Shown here piece by piece: positions 33,104 to 41,786 of a DNA stretch of 64,000 nucleotides (positions are counted from its first letter, which is position 1; every line of letters begins with the position of its first letter). Position numbers and translations under genes: made by a program. Below the pieces are notes generated by a model. That model did not search any database. It saw nothing but the letters and a program-made list of their open reading frames with translations, and was not told the origin of the DNA. The DNA lies in contig NZ_AOLM01000028.1 in NCBI RefSeq assembly GCF_000337835.1, positions 124,001 to 188,000 of the forward strand. The letters are read 5' to 3'. The DNA comes from Haloferax sulfurifontis ATCC BAA-897. Its GTDB lineage: Archaea; Halobacteriota; Halobacteria; Halobacteriales; Haloferacaceae.

Positions 33104-33960
33104 GATATCGCCTCCGGTCGGGCGAGGAGCACGACAATGGCGGTCGCGAACAGGATGATGGTCGCGACGTACGACCCGACGAAGAAGTTGGCGAACTGGT
33201 TGACGAGCCCGAGGAAGACGCCGGCGCTAATCGCGCCGACGAGACTCCGGACGCCGCCGACGATGGAGATGATGAGCGCGAACGTCGTGAACTCGAACCC
33301 GTTCGACACCGCGACCGCGGAGCCGGCGGCGAACACCAGCCCGCCGAGTCCGGCCACCGCGGCCGAGAGGACGAAGATGAGCGTCCGAATGCGCCGCGGG
33401 TTGACCCCGACGAGACGCGCGCCGCGTTCGTCCTGAAACACGGTCCGGGTGGCCTTCCCCAGGAACGTGCCGCGTAAGAACCCGAACAGGACCGCGAGGA
33501 CGACGGTGCCGATGGCGACGATGATGAGCGAACTCCCGGTGAGCGCCGCGCCGCCGACGGAGACGGTGCCCACGTCTAACGGGAGCGTGTACCGCGACGG
33601 GAAGTAGTTGATGAGGACGCCGTCGAGGAAGACGGTCAACCCGAGCGTCGTGAAGATGCCGAGGAGGATGCGTTCCTCGCCGTCCGACCGGTAGACGAGC
33701 GAGAGAATCGTCCGGTCGACGACCAGTCCGAACAGCGCGACCGCGACGAGCGCGACCGCGCCGGCGACGACGAGCCCCATCCCGCTGTTGACGACGAGCG
33801 TCGCGACGAGCACCGCGAGGACGGCGAACGTGCCGATAGCGAGGTTGAGAACCTCGCCGAGTCCGAACACGAGGGTGATGCCCACGCCGAGCAGGGCGAG
33901 GAACACGCCGAAGGCGAGGCCGTCCATGGCGACGCCGAGGAGCGTGCTCGCCGTCACCAT
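33100..33960 (-). CDS. livH: Branched-chain-type ABC transporter permease LivH
   Basis: A 286-residue permease with about eight hydrophobic segments. Family features are LALLGVGITLVFGLGEVLNL near the N-terminus and the ATPase-contact loop FLGKATRTVFQDERGARLVG. The ATG at 33960 is preferred over an in-frame GTG three codons upstream. 85 bp separate it from the binding-protein gene, and it overlaps livM. Confidence 0.92.
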   Translation of the reverse strand: MVTASTLLGVAMDGLAFGVFLALLGVGITLVFGLGEVLNLAIGTFAVLAVLVATLVVNSGMGLVVAGAVALVAVALFGLVVDRTILSLVYRSDGEERILLGIFTTLGLTVFLDGVLINYFPSRYTLPLDVGTVSVGGAALTGSSLIIVAIGTVVLAVLFGFLRGTFLGKATRTVFQDERGARLVGVNPRRIRTLIFVLSAAVAGLGGLVFAAGSAVAVSNGFEFTTFALIISIVGGVRSLVGAISAGVFLGLVNQFANFFVGSYVATIILFATAIVVLLARPEAIS

Positions 33961-34045
33961 ACGGGACACCTCCCGTCCCGAGTCGTCGTCGCTCCGCTCC
34001 GAGCGGCGAATCGGGCGACGGCGGTACCCCGACCGAATCGCGCCA

Positions 34046-35341
34046 TCATTGGTCGGCGGGGAGTGCGGGCAGTGCGTCGGTCCGGAACTGCTCTTCGAAG
34101 CCGAAGTTCCCCTCGGGGAAGTACGACGGCGCTTCCGACGTCAGTTGGCTGTATATCTGCACCTGGTTTTTCAGCTCGCCGTTCTCCGTGTACTCGATGG
34201 GGTTCGCGAACAGGGTGTCGAACTTGATGTTCCGAATGGCGTCGGCGATGGCCGTCGAGTCCGTCGACCCGGCGTCTTCGATGGCCTGTGCCAGCATCTT
34301 CCCCGAGACGTAGCCGTAGGCGGTGTGGGTGTCGAACTGGTTCCCCGTCGCCTCGCCGAAGCGCCGCGCCACCTCCGCGAACTCGTCGCTGTACACGTCG
34401 GTGTTGTGGACGTGAGTGAACCCGCCTTCGAAGGCGAGGTCGCCGAGCGCGCCCGCGATGACGCCCGGCGGGAAGCTCGGGCCGGTGACGACCTCCGGCG
34501 AGTAGCCGAGTTCGTTCAGCTGGCCCGCGATGCTGAGCGACCCCGGCGGGTGGCCCGTCGCGACCATCATCTCGAGGTCCTGCGGATATCTCCGGATGAA
34601 CGACCTGAAGTCGCTCGCGCCGACCGGCGCGGCCTGCACGTTCACGTCCACGTCGAAGTGCTGTTGAATCCCCGCCTCGACGGAGCGGCCCCACGCGTAG
34701 TCACCGATGATTGCGCCGACGTTCGAGTAGCCGGCCTCGGCGACGAGGCTCGCCTGGGCCTGCATCGTCGTGGCCGCCGGAAGCAACCCGACTCGGAACG
34801 TGTAGGTCGTCTCCGGGGTGATTGCCTGGTTCGTCCCGGACATGTGGAGGAGCATCGGGACTTCGAGTTCCTGTGCGGTGCGTGCGGTTCGGATACCGAC
34901 GTCTGACGAGACGGGACCGACCGTCGCCACCGCGTTCTCCTGTTCGACGAACCGGCGGAAGATGGTGTCCGCCTGTCCGGCGTCGCTCTGTGTGTCCGAC
35001 TCGACGATTTCCAACTGCCGGCCCAGGACGCCGCCGGCCTCGTTGACTTCTTGGATCGCGAACGCGAGCCCGGCGCGGTGGGCGTTCCCCCACGGGGTGA
35101 ACGACCCCGAAAGCGGCTGGAGCGAGCCGATGACGATGGGCTCGCCGGAGCCGCCTCCGGAGCTGTCGGTCTGTCCCGTCGTCCCGCCGCCTCCGGTTTC
35201 GCCTTCAGTGGTCCCTGCCCCGTCTTCCGTGCCGGACCCACCACCGGCACATCCCGCCAGCAGTCCGACGCCCGCAACACCGCTCAGTTTCACGAAGTTC
35301 CGTCTGCGAATTGGGTTTTTCCCGACCATGAATGTCATCAT
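34046..35341 (-). CDS. Branched-chain-type ABC transporter substrate-binding lipoprotein
   Basis: A 431-residue binding protein of the LivJ/LivK (Peripla_BP_6) family. The Tat signal has RRRNF at 12-16, with lipobox Cys31 in GVGLLAGCAGGG followed by a Gly/Thr/Glu-rich linker to about residue 68. The ligand domain opens with PIVIGSLQPLSGSFTPWGN. Relatives bind branched-chain amino acids, amides or aromatic carboxylates. Given the neighbouring aromatic genes, an aromatic acid is a reasonable guess. The start may be ATG 35341, 35338 or 35329; all keep the Tat motif. Confidence 0.9.
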   Translation of the reverse strand: MMTFMVGKNPIRRRNFVKLSGVAGVGLLAGCAGGGSGTEDGAGTTEGETGGGGTTGQTDSSGGGSGEPIVIGSLQPLSGSFTPWGNAHRAGLAFAIQEVNEAGGVLGRQLEIVESDTQSDAGQADTIFRRFVEQENAVATVGPVSSDVGIRTARTAQELEVPMLLHMSGTNQAITPETTYTFRVGLLPAATTMQAQASLVAEAGYSNVGAIIGDYAWGRSVEAGIQQHFDVDVNVQAAPVGASDFRSFIRRYPQDLEMMVATGHPPGSLSIAGQLNELGYSPEVVTGPSFPPGVIAGALGDLAFEGGFTHVHNTDVYSDEFAEVARRFGEATGNQFDTHTAYGYVSGKMLAQAIEDAGSTDSTAIADAIRNIKFDTLFANPIEYTENGELKNQVQIYSQLTSEAPSYFPEGNFGFEEQFRTDALPALPADQ

Positions 35342-35445
35342 TGATTAGTGGGGTTAAATAACTTTGTGGTGTGTTGTCGTCCGCCTAGACTGGCTGACAC
35401 CTCTGCGGTCGCTTGCCAGCGAACGGTGGGTTTGGCGGGAGACGC

Positions 35446-35497
35446 GGTAGATGTGTGTCGGTCAATGGTGGGGTAGATGTGTGTCGGTCGATGATGG
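35446..35497. repeat. 26-bp tandem repeat in a divergent promoter region
   Basis: Two adjacent copies, 35446-35471 and 35472-35497, differ at 2 of 26 positions. Each begins GGTAGATGTGTGTCGGTC. The repeat lies in the 271-bp space between the divergent binding-protein and MaoC genes, so it could contain duplicated regulator sites. Confidence 0.75.
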
Positions 35498-35577
35498 TGG
35501 ACAGGTTCCCGTGTTCGGGACGCGCGCGAGCCGCGGTCTGATCGCGCGCCCGCGAGAGAGCGGGGAGTCGGACACGA

Positions 35578-35590
35578 GCACTTATTACTT
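35578..35590 (+). promoter_or_regulatory. Promoter of the MaoC-type hydratase gene
   Basis: The AT-rich GCACTTATTACTT patch, with TTATTA about 27-31 nt before ATG 35613, fits a leaderless transcript and supports the shorter start for the downstream gene. Confidence 0.5.
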
Positions 35591-35612
35591 CGTTTGCGCG
35601 ACTTACTGTTCG

Positions 35613-36074
35613 ATGTCACAACGCTACTACGAAGACATCCCGGTCGGAGAGGTTCTCGACCTCGGCACCTACACGGCCGACCGAACCGAACTCCTGCGAT
35701 TCGCCGAGCGCTACGACCCACAGCCGATTCACGCCGACCCGGAGGTCGCAGAGGAGACGATGTACGGCGGCATCATCGCCAGCGGCTGGCACACCGCGGG
35801 GTCGTGCATGCGCTTGCTGGTAGACGGATTCCTCGCAGAGACGGCGACGCTGGGGTCGTTCGGACTCGACGAACTCCGCTGGAAGACGCCCGTCTATCCG
35901 GGCGACACCATCCGCGTGGAGGCCCAAACGCTCGAAAAAACCGAGTCGAGCAGTCGAGACGACAGAGGCTACATCACGACCGAAGTCGAAGCGACGAACG
36001 AGGCCGCCGACGAGGTCATCTACTGGCGGGCGACGAACATCTTCCTGAAGCGGCCGACCGACGCGCCCCGGTGA
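35613..36074 (+). CDS. MaoC-type (R)-specific enoyl-CoA hydratase
   Basis: A 153-residue single hotdog domain. The hydratase 2 motif appears as AERYDPQPIHADPEVAEETM with catalytic Asp and His, followed by GGIIASGWHTAGSCMRLLVD. ATG 35613 was chosen because of the promoter distance; the longer frame adds 54 unlikely residues. MaoC domains add water to 2-enoyl-CoA, and the ECH part of PaaZ (oxepin-CoA hydrolase) is also MaoC-like. It could supply that step here (inference). Confidence 0.88.
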   Translation: MSQRYYEDIPVGEVLDLGTYTADRTELLRFAERYDPQPIHADPEVAEETMYGGIIASGWHTAGSCMRLLVDGFLAETATLGSFGLDELRWKTPVYPGDTIRVEAQTLEKTESSSRDDRGYITTEVEATNEAADEVIYWRATNIFLKRPTDAPR

Positions 36075-36133
36075 TACGCCACGTCCTTGCCGACATCTGA
36101 ACCGTATTATAGAACGATAGTAAATGACACTCT

Positions 36134-36979
36134 ATGCGTGTCATTGACGGCCACCAACTTCGCTTCGGCGAGATGGCCGGCCCGCTCGTCCACGGCGCGA
36201 AGTTCTTCGACTGGCAACTGATATCGACGCAGGTGTTCGCCCGCGAGGTCGGCTACTCGTTCGAGGACTTGGTCTCCGACGGGGCGATTCCCTACGCGCC
36301 CGTCGGCGTCGATACGACCGTGTATCGGTATCCCGCCTTCGGCGAAACGGTCTCGGTCGACGTCGAGGCGACTCACGTCGGCGACTCCAGTCTCGAACTG
36401 GTCTACGAGACGACCGACGGCGACGGCGAACCGCTCTCGACGGCCCGGATGACCCACGTGACGATTGCCCCGGAAGGGGGTGCGCTCTCGCTCCCGGCAG
36501 ACGTCAAACAAACGCTGGCCGACCACCGGGTCGACCGGACGGTCGACGTCGGTCCCGGTGACGACCCCGAGAGCGACCCGAATCGGTATCCCACGTTCGA
36601 GGAGTCGTTCAGCGTGAACGCGCCGCACATCGAGTCGTCCGAGCTCGCGTACTTCGAGGAGTACCCGCGGTTCGCCGACGTCGCGCTGGAGTCGTTTCTC
36701 GCGGCGGACGGAGTGAGCCTGGCCGCGATATCGGGCGACCGACAGCCGTACCGCATCCGCGACTGGCACTGGGAGTTCAAATCGCCCGTCCGATTCAACT
36801 CGGAACTCGCGGTCGAAAGCGACGTTCGGGCGGTCGACGACGACGCGATTCGAGTCGAACACGCGTTCCGAACCGAGGGAACCGTTCGGATATCCGGCGT
36901 CACCGAGTACGGGTGTTTCGACCGAGCGGGGAACCCCACGACGTTCACTCCCGAGATGCAGGCTCCCTTCGAAGGCTAG
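36134..36979 (+). CDS. Tandem hotdog acyl-CoA thioesterase-like protein
   Basis: A 281-residue protein with two 4HBT-like hotdog halves (about 1-130 and 150-281). The second half has SELAYFEEYPRFADVALESF and WHWEFKSPVRFNSELAVESD, typical of the YbgC/4HBT strand-helix pattern. The first half has the equivalent HGAKFFDWQLISTQVFAREV. The usual catalytic Asp of D-x-x-G-H is not obvious in either half, so hydrolase activity is uncertain. It sits between MaoC hydratase and CoA-ligase genes on the same strand, which points to a CoA-thioester substrate. Confidence 0.7.
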   Translation: MRVIDGHQLRFGEMAGPLVHGAKFFDWQLISTQVFAREVGYSFEDLVSDGAIPYAPVGVDTTVYRYPAFGETVSVDVEATHVGDSSLELVYETTDGDGEPLSTARMTHVTIAPEGGALSLPADVKQTLADHRVDRTVDVGPGDDPESDPNRYPTFEESFSVNAPHIESSELAYFEEYPRFADVALESFLAADGVSLAAISGDRQPYRIRDWHWEFKSPVRFNSELAVESDVRAVDDDAIRVEHAFRTEGTVRISGVTEYGCFDRAGNPTTFTPEMQAPFEG

Positions 36980-37118
36980 CGAAATCACCCGTCGCTGTGC
37001 CGTTCGTCGGTATCTTCGCGTCAATCGCTCCGACGGCGGGTCCCCTCAGCATACAGGTGGTTATTACTGAACACACCGCAAGATATTTCGTGATTAATAT
37101 TGATTATACAGCCAGCCC

Positions 37119-38759
37119 ATGCAAGAGAAGATACCCGAGTCGTACCTACCAGACGTGGGACCGAACCTCGTTCACGCGCTACCGGAGCTCCACTACCCGG
37201 AGCACGTCAACGTAGTTACCGAACTGGTCGACCGTCACGTTTCGGAGGGTCGAGGGGACAACGTCGCCATCCGGTTCGAAGACGAGGAGATGACGTACGC
37301 CGAACTGCAACGACAGGTCAACCGCCTCGGGAACGGCCTCGTGAATCTGGGCGTCGAGCCCGGTGACCGCGTGGTCGTTCGGTTCACGAACCGCCCCGAG
37401 GCAATCGTCTCCTGTCTCGCCGCCCAGAAGATCGGTGCGGTGGCGCTCCCCTCGATGAAACTGCTCCGCGCGGCCGAGCTCGTCCACATCATCAACAACG
37501 CCGAGGCCTCGACGGTCGTCGTCTACGACGCGCTTCTCGACGAAATCGACGAGGCGCTCCCGCGGACCGACACGGTCGAGAACGTCGTCGTCGTCGAGCG
37601 AAACGGCGTCGAACACGACCACACGGACTACGACGAGCTGACTGCCGGAACCGACGACGACCTCGACGCCCACCAGACGACCCGCGACGACCTCGCGCTC
37701 ATGCTCTACACCTCCGGGACGACGGGCGAGCCCAAGGGGGCGACACACACGCACAGACAGGTGCTGGCGACCGCGGACAGCTACGCCCGGTACTGTCTCA
37801 ACCCCACCGAAGACGACGTGTTCGGCGGGAATCCGCCGCTCCCCTTCGCCTACGGCTACGGCGACTTGGTGACGATGCCGCTCCGGTTCGGCGCGACCAC
37901 GAGCCTCGTCGAGAACGCGTCTCCCGGCGATCTGCTTCAGGCCGTCGAAGACCACGGAATCACGATTATCTGCTCGATACCGACCGCGTACAACCAGATT
38001 CTTCAGAAGTACCCCGACGGTCCCGAGGAGTACGACACCTCGTCGCTCCGGATGGCAATCAGCGCCGGCGAACCCCTGACGCCGAGCACGTTCAACAAGT
38101 TCAAAGACAGCTACGGCGTGGAGATTTACGACGGTATCGGCACCACGGAGATGCTCCACATCTTCGTGAGCCACCGGGAGGGCCAGGACATCGACCCCGG
38201 AGCGACGGGCTACCCGGTCCCCGGCTACGAGTGTAAGGTCATCGACCCCGACACCGGCGAGGAGCTTCCGCGCGGCGAGGCGGGTCTGCTCGCGGTTCGC
38301 GGGCCGACCGGCATCTCGTACTGGAACCGCCCGGAGAAACAGGAGAACGCGCTCGTCGACGGCTGGAGCCTCCCCGGCGACATCTACATCCACCGCGAGG
38401 ACGGCCGCCTCGAATACAAGGCCCGAGAGGACGACCTCATCATCTCCAGCGGCTACAACATCCCCGGCCCGGAAGTCGAGGCAGTGCTACAAGAGCTCGA
38501 CGAGGTGTCCGAGGTCGCCGTCGTCGGCGCGCCCGACGAGGAACGCGGCCAGGTGGTCAAGGCCTTCGTCATCCTCGCAGACGGATTCGACGCGAGCGAC
38601 GAGCTGACCGAGTCGCTCCAGAACCACGTCAAGAACACGCTCGCGCCGTACAAGTATCCGCGTCGCGTCGAGTACGTCGACGAGCTTCCGCGGACCGAGA
38701 CCGGTAAGATTCAGCGCGTGAAGCTCCGGGAACGCGAGCGCCAGCGGCAGGAAGCCTGA
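37119..38759 (+). CDS. Benzoate/2-aminobenzoate-type CoA ligase (AMP-forming)
   Basis: A 546-residue adenylate-forming ligase: acid + ATP + CoA to acyl-CoA. The P-loop is LMLYTSGTTGEPKGATHTH (about 196-214), the A5 motif YDGIGTTEMLHIF (the TEMLHIF form is typical of benzoate-CoA ligases), A7 DGWSLPGDIY, and the catalytic Lys530 is in RTETGKIQR. A substrate-pocket segment, GGNPPLPFAYGYGD, resembles aryl-CoA ligases such as benzoate, hydroxybenzoate or aminobenzoate ligase. Exact substrate unknown. An AT-rich promoter (about 37078-37105) precedes ATG 37119. Confidence 0.88.
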   Translation: MQEKIPESYLPDVGPNLVHALPELHYPEHVNVVTELVDRHVSEGRGDNVAIRFEDEEMTYAELQRQVNRLGNGLVNLGVEPGDRVVVRFTNRPEAIVSCLAAQKIGAVALPSMKLLRAAELVHIINNAEASTVVVYDALLDEIDEALPRTDTVENVVVVERNGVEHDHTDYDELTAGTDDDLDAHQTTRDDLALMLYTSGTTGEPKGATHTHRQVLATADSYARYCLNPTEDDVFGGNPPLPFAYGYGDLVTMPLRFGATTSLVENASPGDLLQAVEDHGITIICSIPTAYNQILQKYPDGPEEYDTSSLRMAISAGEPLTPSTFNKFKDSYGVEIYDGIGTTEMLHIFVSHREGQDIDPGATGYPVPGYECKVIDPDTGEELPRGEAGLLAVRGPTGISYWNRPEKQENALVDGWSLPGDIYIHREDGRLEYKAREDDLIISSGYNIPGPEVEAVLQELDEVSEVAVVGAPDEERGQVVKAFVILADGFDASDELTESLQNHVKNTLAPYKYPRRVEYVDELPRTETGKIQRVKLRERERQRQEA

Positions 38760-38837
38760 GAATCGGACGATCTGACGGTGGGACGGTGAGTCGTCGGGGC
38801 GGTTTCGCCCCGGGAGAATTCGGTCGAAGTCGAACGA

Positions 38838-39617
38838 CTACCGCCGGACGTAGCCGCCGTCGACGTGAACCGTCTCGCCGGTGATCCAGCTCGCGGCGTC
38901 GCTGGCGAGGAACACCACCGCGTTGGCGACCTCTTGGGGGCGGCCGACCCGTTCGAGCGCGTACGACTGTCCCAGTTTCTCGCGGTACTTCTCGACGAAC
39001 GCCTTGGTGGACGGCGTCTCGACGGTGCCCGGACAGACGCAGTTGACGCGGACGCCGGACCCGCCGACCTCCTTGGACATCGTCTTCGTAAACGAGCGGT
39101 TCGCGGCCTTCGCCGCGCCGTACACCGCCAGTCCGGGGTCGTTCCCCCGGTAGGACGAACTCGCGTAGTTGACGACGACGCCGTCGCCGCGCTCGACCAT
39201 CCCGGGGAGCGCCGCGTGCGTGCAGTTGAGCGTCCCGTACAGCGAGACGCCGAGCTTCTCGTCCCAGTCGGCCGGCTCCGAGTCGAGGAACTTCTCGACG
39301 CCCGCCACCCCGGCGTTGTTGACGAGGACGTCGAGCGAGCCGAACTCCTCGACGGTCGCTTCGACCATCGCCACCGCCGCGTCGTACTCCGAGACGTCGG
39401 TTTCGAGGCCGACCGCGCGGACGCCGTGCGCGTCCGCGACCCGCTCCGCGACCGCCTCCGCGCCCGCGCCGTCGATGTCGGCGACGACGACGTTCGCTCC
39501 GAGGGCGGCGAAGGCCTCGGCGACGGCCTCGCCGATGCCCTGTGCGGCGCCGGTCACGCAGGCGGTTCGCCCCTCGAAGTCGAAGCTGTCTCTGATGTCC
39601 GGCGAGTCGGTCGTCAC
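38838..39617 (-). CDS. Short-chain dehydrogenase/reductase (classical SDR)
   Basis: A 259-residue NAD(P)-dependent oxidoreductase. Cofactor motif TGAAQGIG is at about 21-28, VADIDG (Asp suggests an NAD preference), NNAGVAG, catalytic Ser-Tyr-Lys in YASSSYRGN and [11 protein letters not shown], and the closing [13 protein letters not shown]. It follows the enoyl-CoA hydratase gene by 4 nt on the same strand. It may oxidise the 3-hydroxyacyl-CoA product of the hydratase, the step otherwise done by PaaH (inference). Confidence 0.92.
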   Translation of the reverse strand: MTTDSPDIRDSFDFEGRTACVTGAAQGIGEAVAEAFAALGANVVVADIDGAGAEAVAERVADAHGVRAVGLETDVSEYDAAVAMVEATVEEFGSLDVLVNNAGVAGVEKFLDSEPADWDEKLGVSLYGTLNCTHAALPGMVERGDGVVVNYASSSYRGNDPGLAVYGAAKAANRSFTKTMSKEVGGSGVRVNCVCPGTVETPSTKAFVEKYREKLGQSYALERVGRPQEVANAVVFLASDAASWITGETVHVDGGYVRR

Positions 39618-39621
39618 GGCT

Positions 39622-40443
39622 TTACTTCCCCTCGAATTCCGGTTGCTCGTCGCTTCCGAAGGCGTCGATCGCCTTCGCGTAGTCGTCGGACTGCGCGAGA
39701 GCGGGCCACGCGTGGCTGGCGTACTCGATGCCGGCGTCGTAGCCGACGTTGCGCGTGATGTTGACCGCCTGTTTGATAGAGCGGACCGCGAGCGGCGGTT
39801 TGCTCGCGAGCTTCGACACCAGCTCGTCGACGCGTTCGTCGAGTTCGTCGGTGTCGGCGACGACGTCCGTCAGGATACCGCTCTCGGCGGCTTCGGCGGC
39901 GCTGAGCTGATCGCCGGTCATCGTAATCTCCTTGGCTCGGCTGGCACCGACCATCGTGGTCAGCCGTTGCGCCGCGGCACCGCCGGGGAGGACGCCGAAG
40001 TTCACTTCGGGCTGGCCGAACGAGGCGGCCTCGACGGCGAACCGGAAGTCCGACGACATCACGATTTCGAACCCGCCGCCGAGACAGAGCCCGTCGACGG
40101 CGGCGACGACGGGCGCATCGTACTCTTCGAAGGCCGCACACATCTCACAGAAGAGGTCGGGGACGCGTTTTTTCTGGTGGTACGTCGAGAAGTCGCTCAT
40201 CTCGCCGACGTCTAACCCCGAACAGAACGCCTTGTCGCCCGCGGAATCCACGATGACGGCCCTGACTGCGATGCCATCGGCCTCGTCGTCCAGCGCCTGG
40301 AAGGCGTCGAAGGCGTCGATGAGGTCGTGTTGCATCTGGATGTTAATCGCGTTCATCGCCTTCGGGCGGTCGAGCGTGATACGCCCCAGTCCGGTCTCCT
40401 CGTCGAACGACCAGTCGATGGTCTCGAAGTCGGTGTCTGACAT
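39622..40443 (-). CDS. Enoyl-CoA hydratase/isomerase (crotonase family)
   Basis: A 273-residue crotonase-fold enzyme. The oxyanion hole is formed by [12 protein letters not shown] and [15 protein letters not shown]; the acidic pair shows Glu in [14 protein letters not shown], while the other Glu position is not certain. It may act as PaaF/PaaG-like hydratase or isomerase in aromatic catabolism. The promoter has TATTAATA about 25-30 nt upstream of ATG 40443, followed further upstream by four palindromic sites, making this operon the best candidate for control by those operators. Confidence 0.92.
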   Translation of the reverse strand: MSDTDFETIDWSFDEETGLGRITLDRPKAMNAINIQMQHDLIDAFDAFQALDDEADGIAVRAVIVDSAGDKAFCSGLDVGEMSDFSTYHQKKRVPDLFCEMCAAFEEYDAPVVAAVDGLCLGGGFEIVMSSDFRFAVEAASFGQPEVNFGVLPGGAAAQRLTTMVGASRAKEITMTGDQLSAAEAAESGILTDVVADTDELDERVDELVSKLASKPPLAVRSIKQAVNITRNVGYDAGIEYASHAWPALAQSDDYAKAIDAFGSDEQPEFEGK

Positions 40444-40465
40444 CGACTGTCATTTCCATAGCGGG

Positions 40466-40475
40466 CTATTAATAC
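40466..40475 (-). promoter_or_regulatory. TATA box of the enoyl-CoA hydratase-SDR operon
   Basis: On the minus strand the sequence reads GTATTAATAG about 25-30 nt before the ATG at 40443, which fits a leaderless transcript. Confidence 0.55.
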
Positions 40476-40510
40476 TTAACGACGCGCACCCCCGCGTTCA
40501 CAGCCGGCCT

Positions 40511-40528
40511 GTATACAGAACCGTATAC
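40511..40528. promoter_or_regulatory. GTATAC-N6-GTATAC palindromic site, copy 1
   Basis: GTATAC-AGAACC-GTATAC, 36 bp upstream of the hydratase TATA box. Each GTATAC is a palindrome, so the element offers two half-sites spaced 12 bp centre to centre, about one helical turn. Preceded by CT as in copy 2. Confidence 0.65.
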
Positions 40529-40580
40529 GAATCGTCGGTTGACGCGCCACGCCGCGTGACGCCGGCTGTGGCGTCCAAAT

Positions 40581-40602
40581 ATTACAGATATACGACTGTA
40601 AT
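40581..40602. promoter_or_regulatory. ATTACAG-N8-CTGTAAT palindromic site, copy 1
   Basis: A perfect 7-bp inverted repeat with an 8-bp spacer (ATATACGA). The same 22-bp architecture recurs at 40670-40691 and 27505-27526. Confidence 0.65.
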
Positions 40603-40669
40603 GTCTTCTCGTAGAGACCGTCACCGAGTTCGACCGAATCGGCTTCGGACCGAACCGGGTACACCACCA

Positions 40670-40691
40670 ATTACAGTCATATGGTTGTAAC
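40670..40691. promoter_or_regulatory. ATTACAG-N8-TTGTAAC palindromic site, copy 2
   Basis: ATTACAG, spacer TCATATGG, TTGTAAC. The inner TTACA/TGTAA arms match copy 1 at the same spacing. Centre-to-centre distance to copy 1 is 89 bp. Confidence 0.6.
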
Positions 40692-40743
40692 CTCCCTCAG
40701 AGGTACTTTCTCGAACGACCGTGATGAATCCCGGTCTAGAACT

Positions 40744-40761
40744 GTATACAGGTACGTATAC
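40744..40761. promoter_or_regulatory. GTATAC-N6-GTATAC palindromic site, copy 2
   Basis: GTATAC-AGGTAC-GTATAC. Flanking CT before and the AG at the spacer start match copy 1. It lies 233 bp from copy 1 in the same intergenic region. Confidence 0.65.
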
Positions 40762-40881
40762 ACTGCCGTCGTTCGAGCGCCACGGTGGGGACTCGATGGG
40801 ACGGTAATCTCGTCGTGGCGTTCGAGACGCGACTGCTCGAAGGTCGGTATCGCCAGCCAAAAACGGACGAAAGAATGGGTT

Positions 40882-41166
40882 TCAGGGGCCGCAGTTCGAC
40901 CGAAGCTTCAGGTCCGACCGCGCTTTTGCGACGCAGGTCAGGACGTAGCCTTCCTCTTTTTCGGACTCCGAGAGGAACATCGCCTCCACTTGGTCGACCT
41001 CGCCCTCGACGACCCGGAGGGCCGAACAGACGCCGCAGACGCCCATTCGGCACTGGTACGGGAGGTCGACTCCGACCTCTTCGGCGGCCTCCAACACCGG
41101 CCGGTCGTCGGGAACCTGGATGGTGCGCCCTTCGTCGACGAACTCGACTTCGTAGTATTCGACCAT
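40882..41166 (-). CDS. Plant-type [2Fe-2S] ferredoxin
   Basis: A 94-residue electron carrier. The cluster Cys ligands are in YQCRMGVCGVCSAL (C-x4-C-x2-C) and the fourth in YVLTCVAKA. The Cys-x4-Cys-x2-Cys spacing matches the ferredoxin domain of PaaE-like reductases. No PaaE flavin reductase is in the window, so this protein may feed electrons to the PaaABC oxygenase from another reductase (inference). Its start lies 1 nt after the acetyltransferase stop on the same strand. Confidence 0.93.
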   Translation of the reverse strand: MVEYYEVEFVDEGRTIQVPDDRPVLEAAEEVGVDLPYQCRMGVCGVCSALRVVEGEVDQVEAMFLSESEKEEGYVLTCVAKARSDLKLRSNCGP

Positions 41167-41167
41167 G

Positions 41168-41653
41168 TTAGAGGCGTTCTTCGTAGACGAGTTCGACGGG
41201 GTCCAGCCCGTGGGACTCCAGCATCTTCGCGGCGGTGTCGTCGTCCGCTAACACGTCGATTCGATAGTAGTCGACCGCCCGCGGCTCTTCTTTGAACCAC
41301 ACGGCCGCCGCGTCGAGTAACTCGCCGGCGACGCCTGCGCCGCGGTGTTCCTCGCGCACGAAGAGGCCGTGGACGTATCCGTGGTTCGCGAGTCGAAAAA
41401 TCGGATGGTCGCCCATCACGCGGGCTTCGAGGACGCCGACGGGGTCGTCCTCGCCGTCGACCTCGGCCAAGAGCACGGTGCCGTACTTCGAATCGACGAG
41501 CTGGTTCTCGAAGTAGCGGAGCCAGCGTTCGTCGGCCTGGTCGCTGTGGCCGTATCGGTCGTCGAACCGCGAGAGGTGGTCCGTGAACCCGTGCCAGAGC
41601 TCCAGTATGTCGCTTCCATCTTCGTTTTCAGCGTGACGTGTCTGAATACCCAT
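41168..41653 (-). CDS. GNAT-family N-acetyltransferase
   Basis: A 161-residue acetyl-CoA-dependent transferase. The acetyl-CoA loop is seen in VHGLFVREEHRGAGVAGELL (motif A, with R/Q-x-x-G-x-A/G written as HRGAGV). The substrate is unknown. It is divergent from paaA and co-directional with the ferredoxin gene. There is an AT-rich promoter region between it and paaA. Confidence 0.9.
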   Translation of the reverse strand: MGIQTRHAENEDGSDILELWHGFTDHLSRFDDRYGHSDQADERWLRYFENQLVDSKYGTVLLAEVDGEDDPVGVLEARVMGDHPIFRLANHGYVHGLFVREEHRGAGVAGELLDAAAVWFKEEPRAVDYYRIDVLADDDTAAKMLESHGLDPVELVYEERL

Positions 41654-41786
41654 ACAACCGATACTGGACCCGACTGCCTAAAATATTCGTATCGAACTAT
41701 ATGTGGAGTTACATTACGGCCGGCGCGTCGTCGAGCGTCGGGGGTGGGACAGAGAAACATTCATAACGCTCGACTCTAATTGTTTG

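Larger units (their letters stand above)
40444..40881. other. Regulatory intergenic region with paired palindromes
   Basis: 438 bases upstream of the enoyl-CoA hydratase operon and downstream of ferredoxin. There is no convincing gene. It has two GTATAC-N6-GTATAC sites (40511-40528, 40744-40761) flanking two ATTACAG-N8-YTGTAAY sites (40581-40602, 40670-40691), an arrangement A-B-B-A. Confidence 0.7.
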
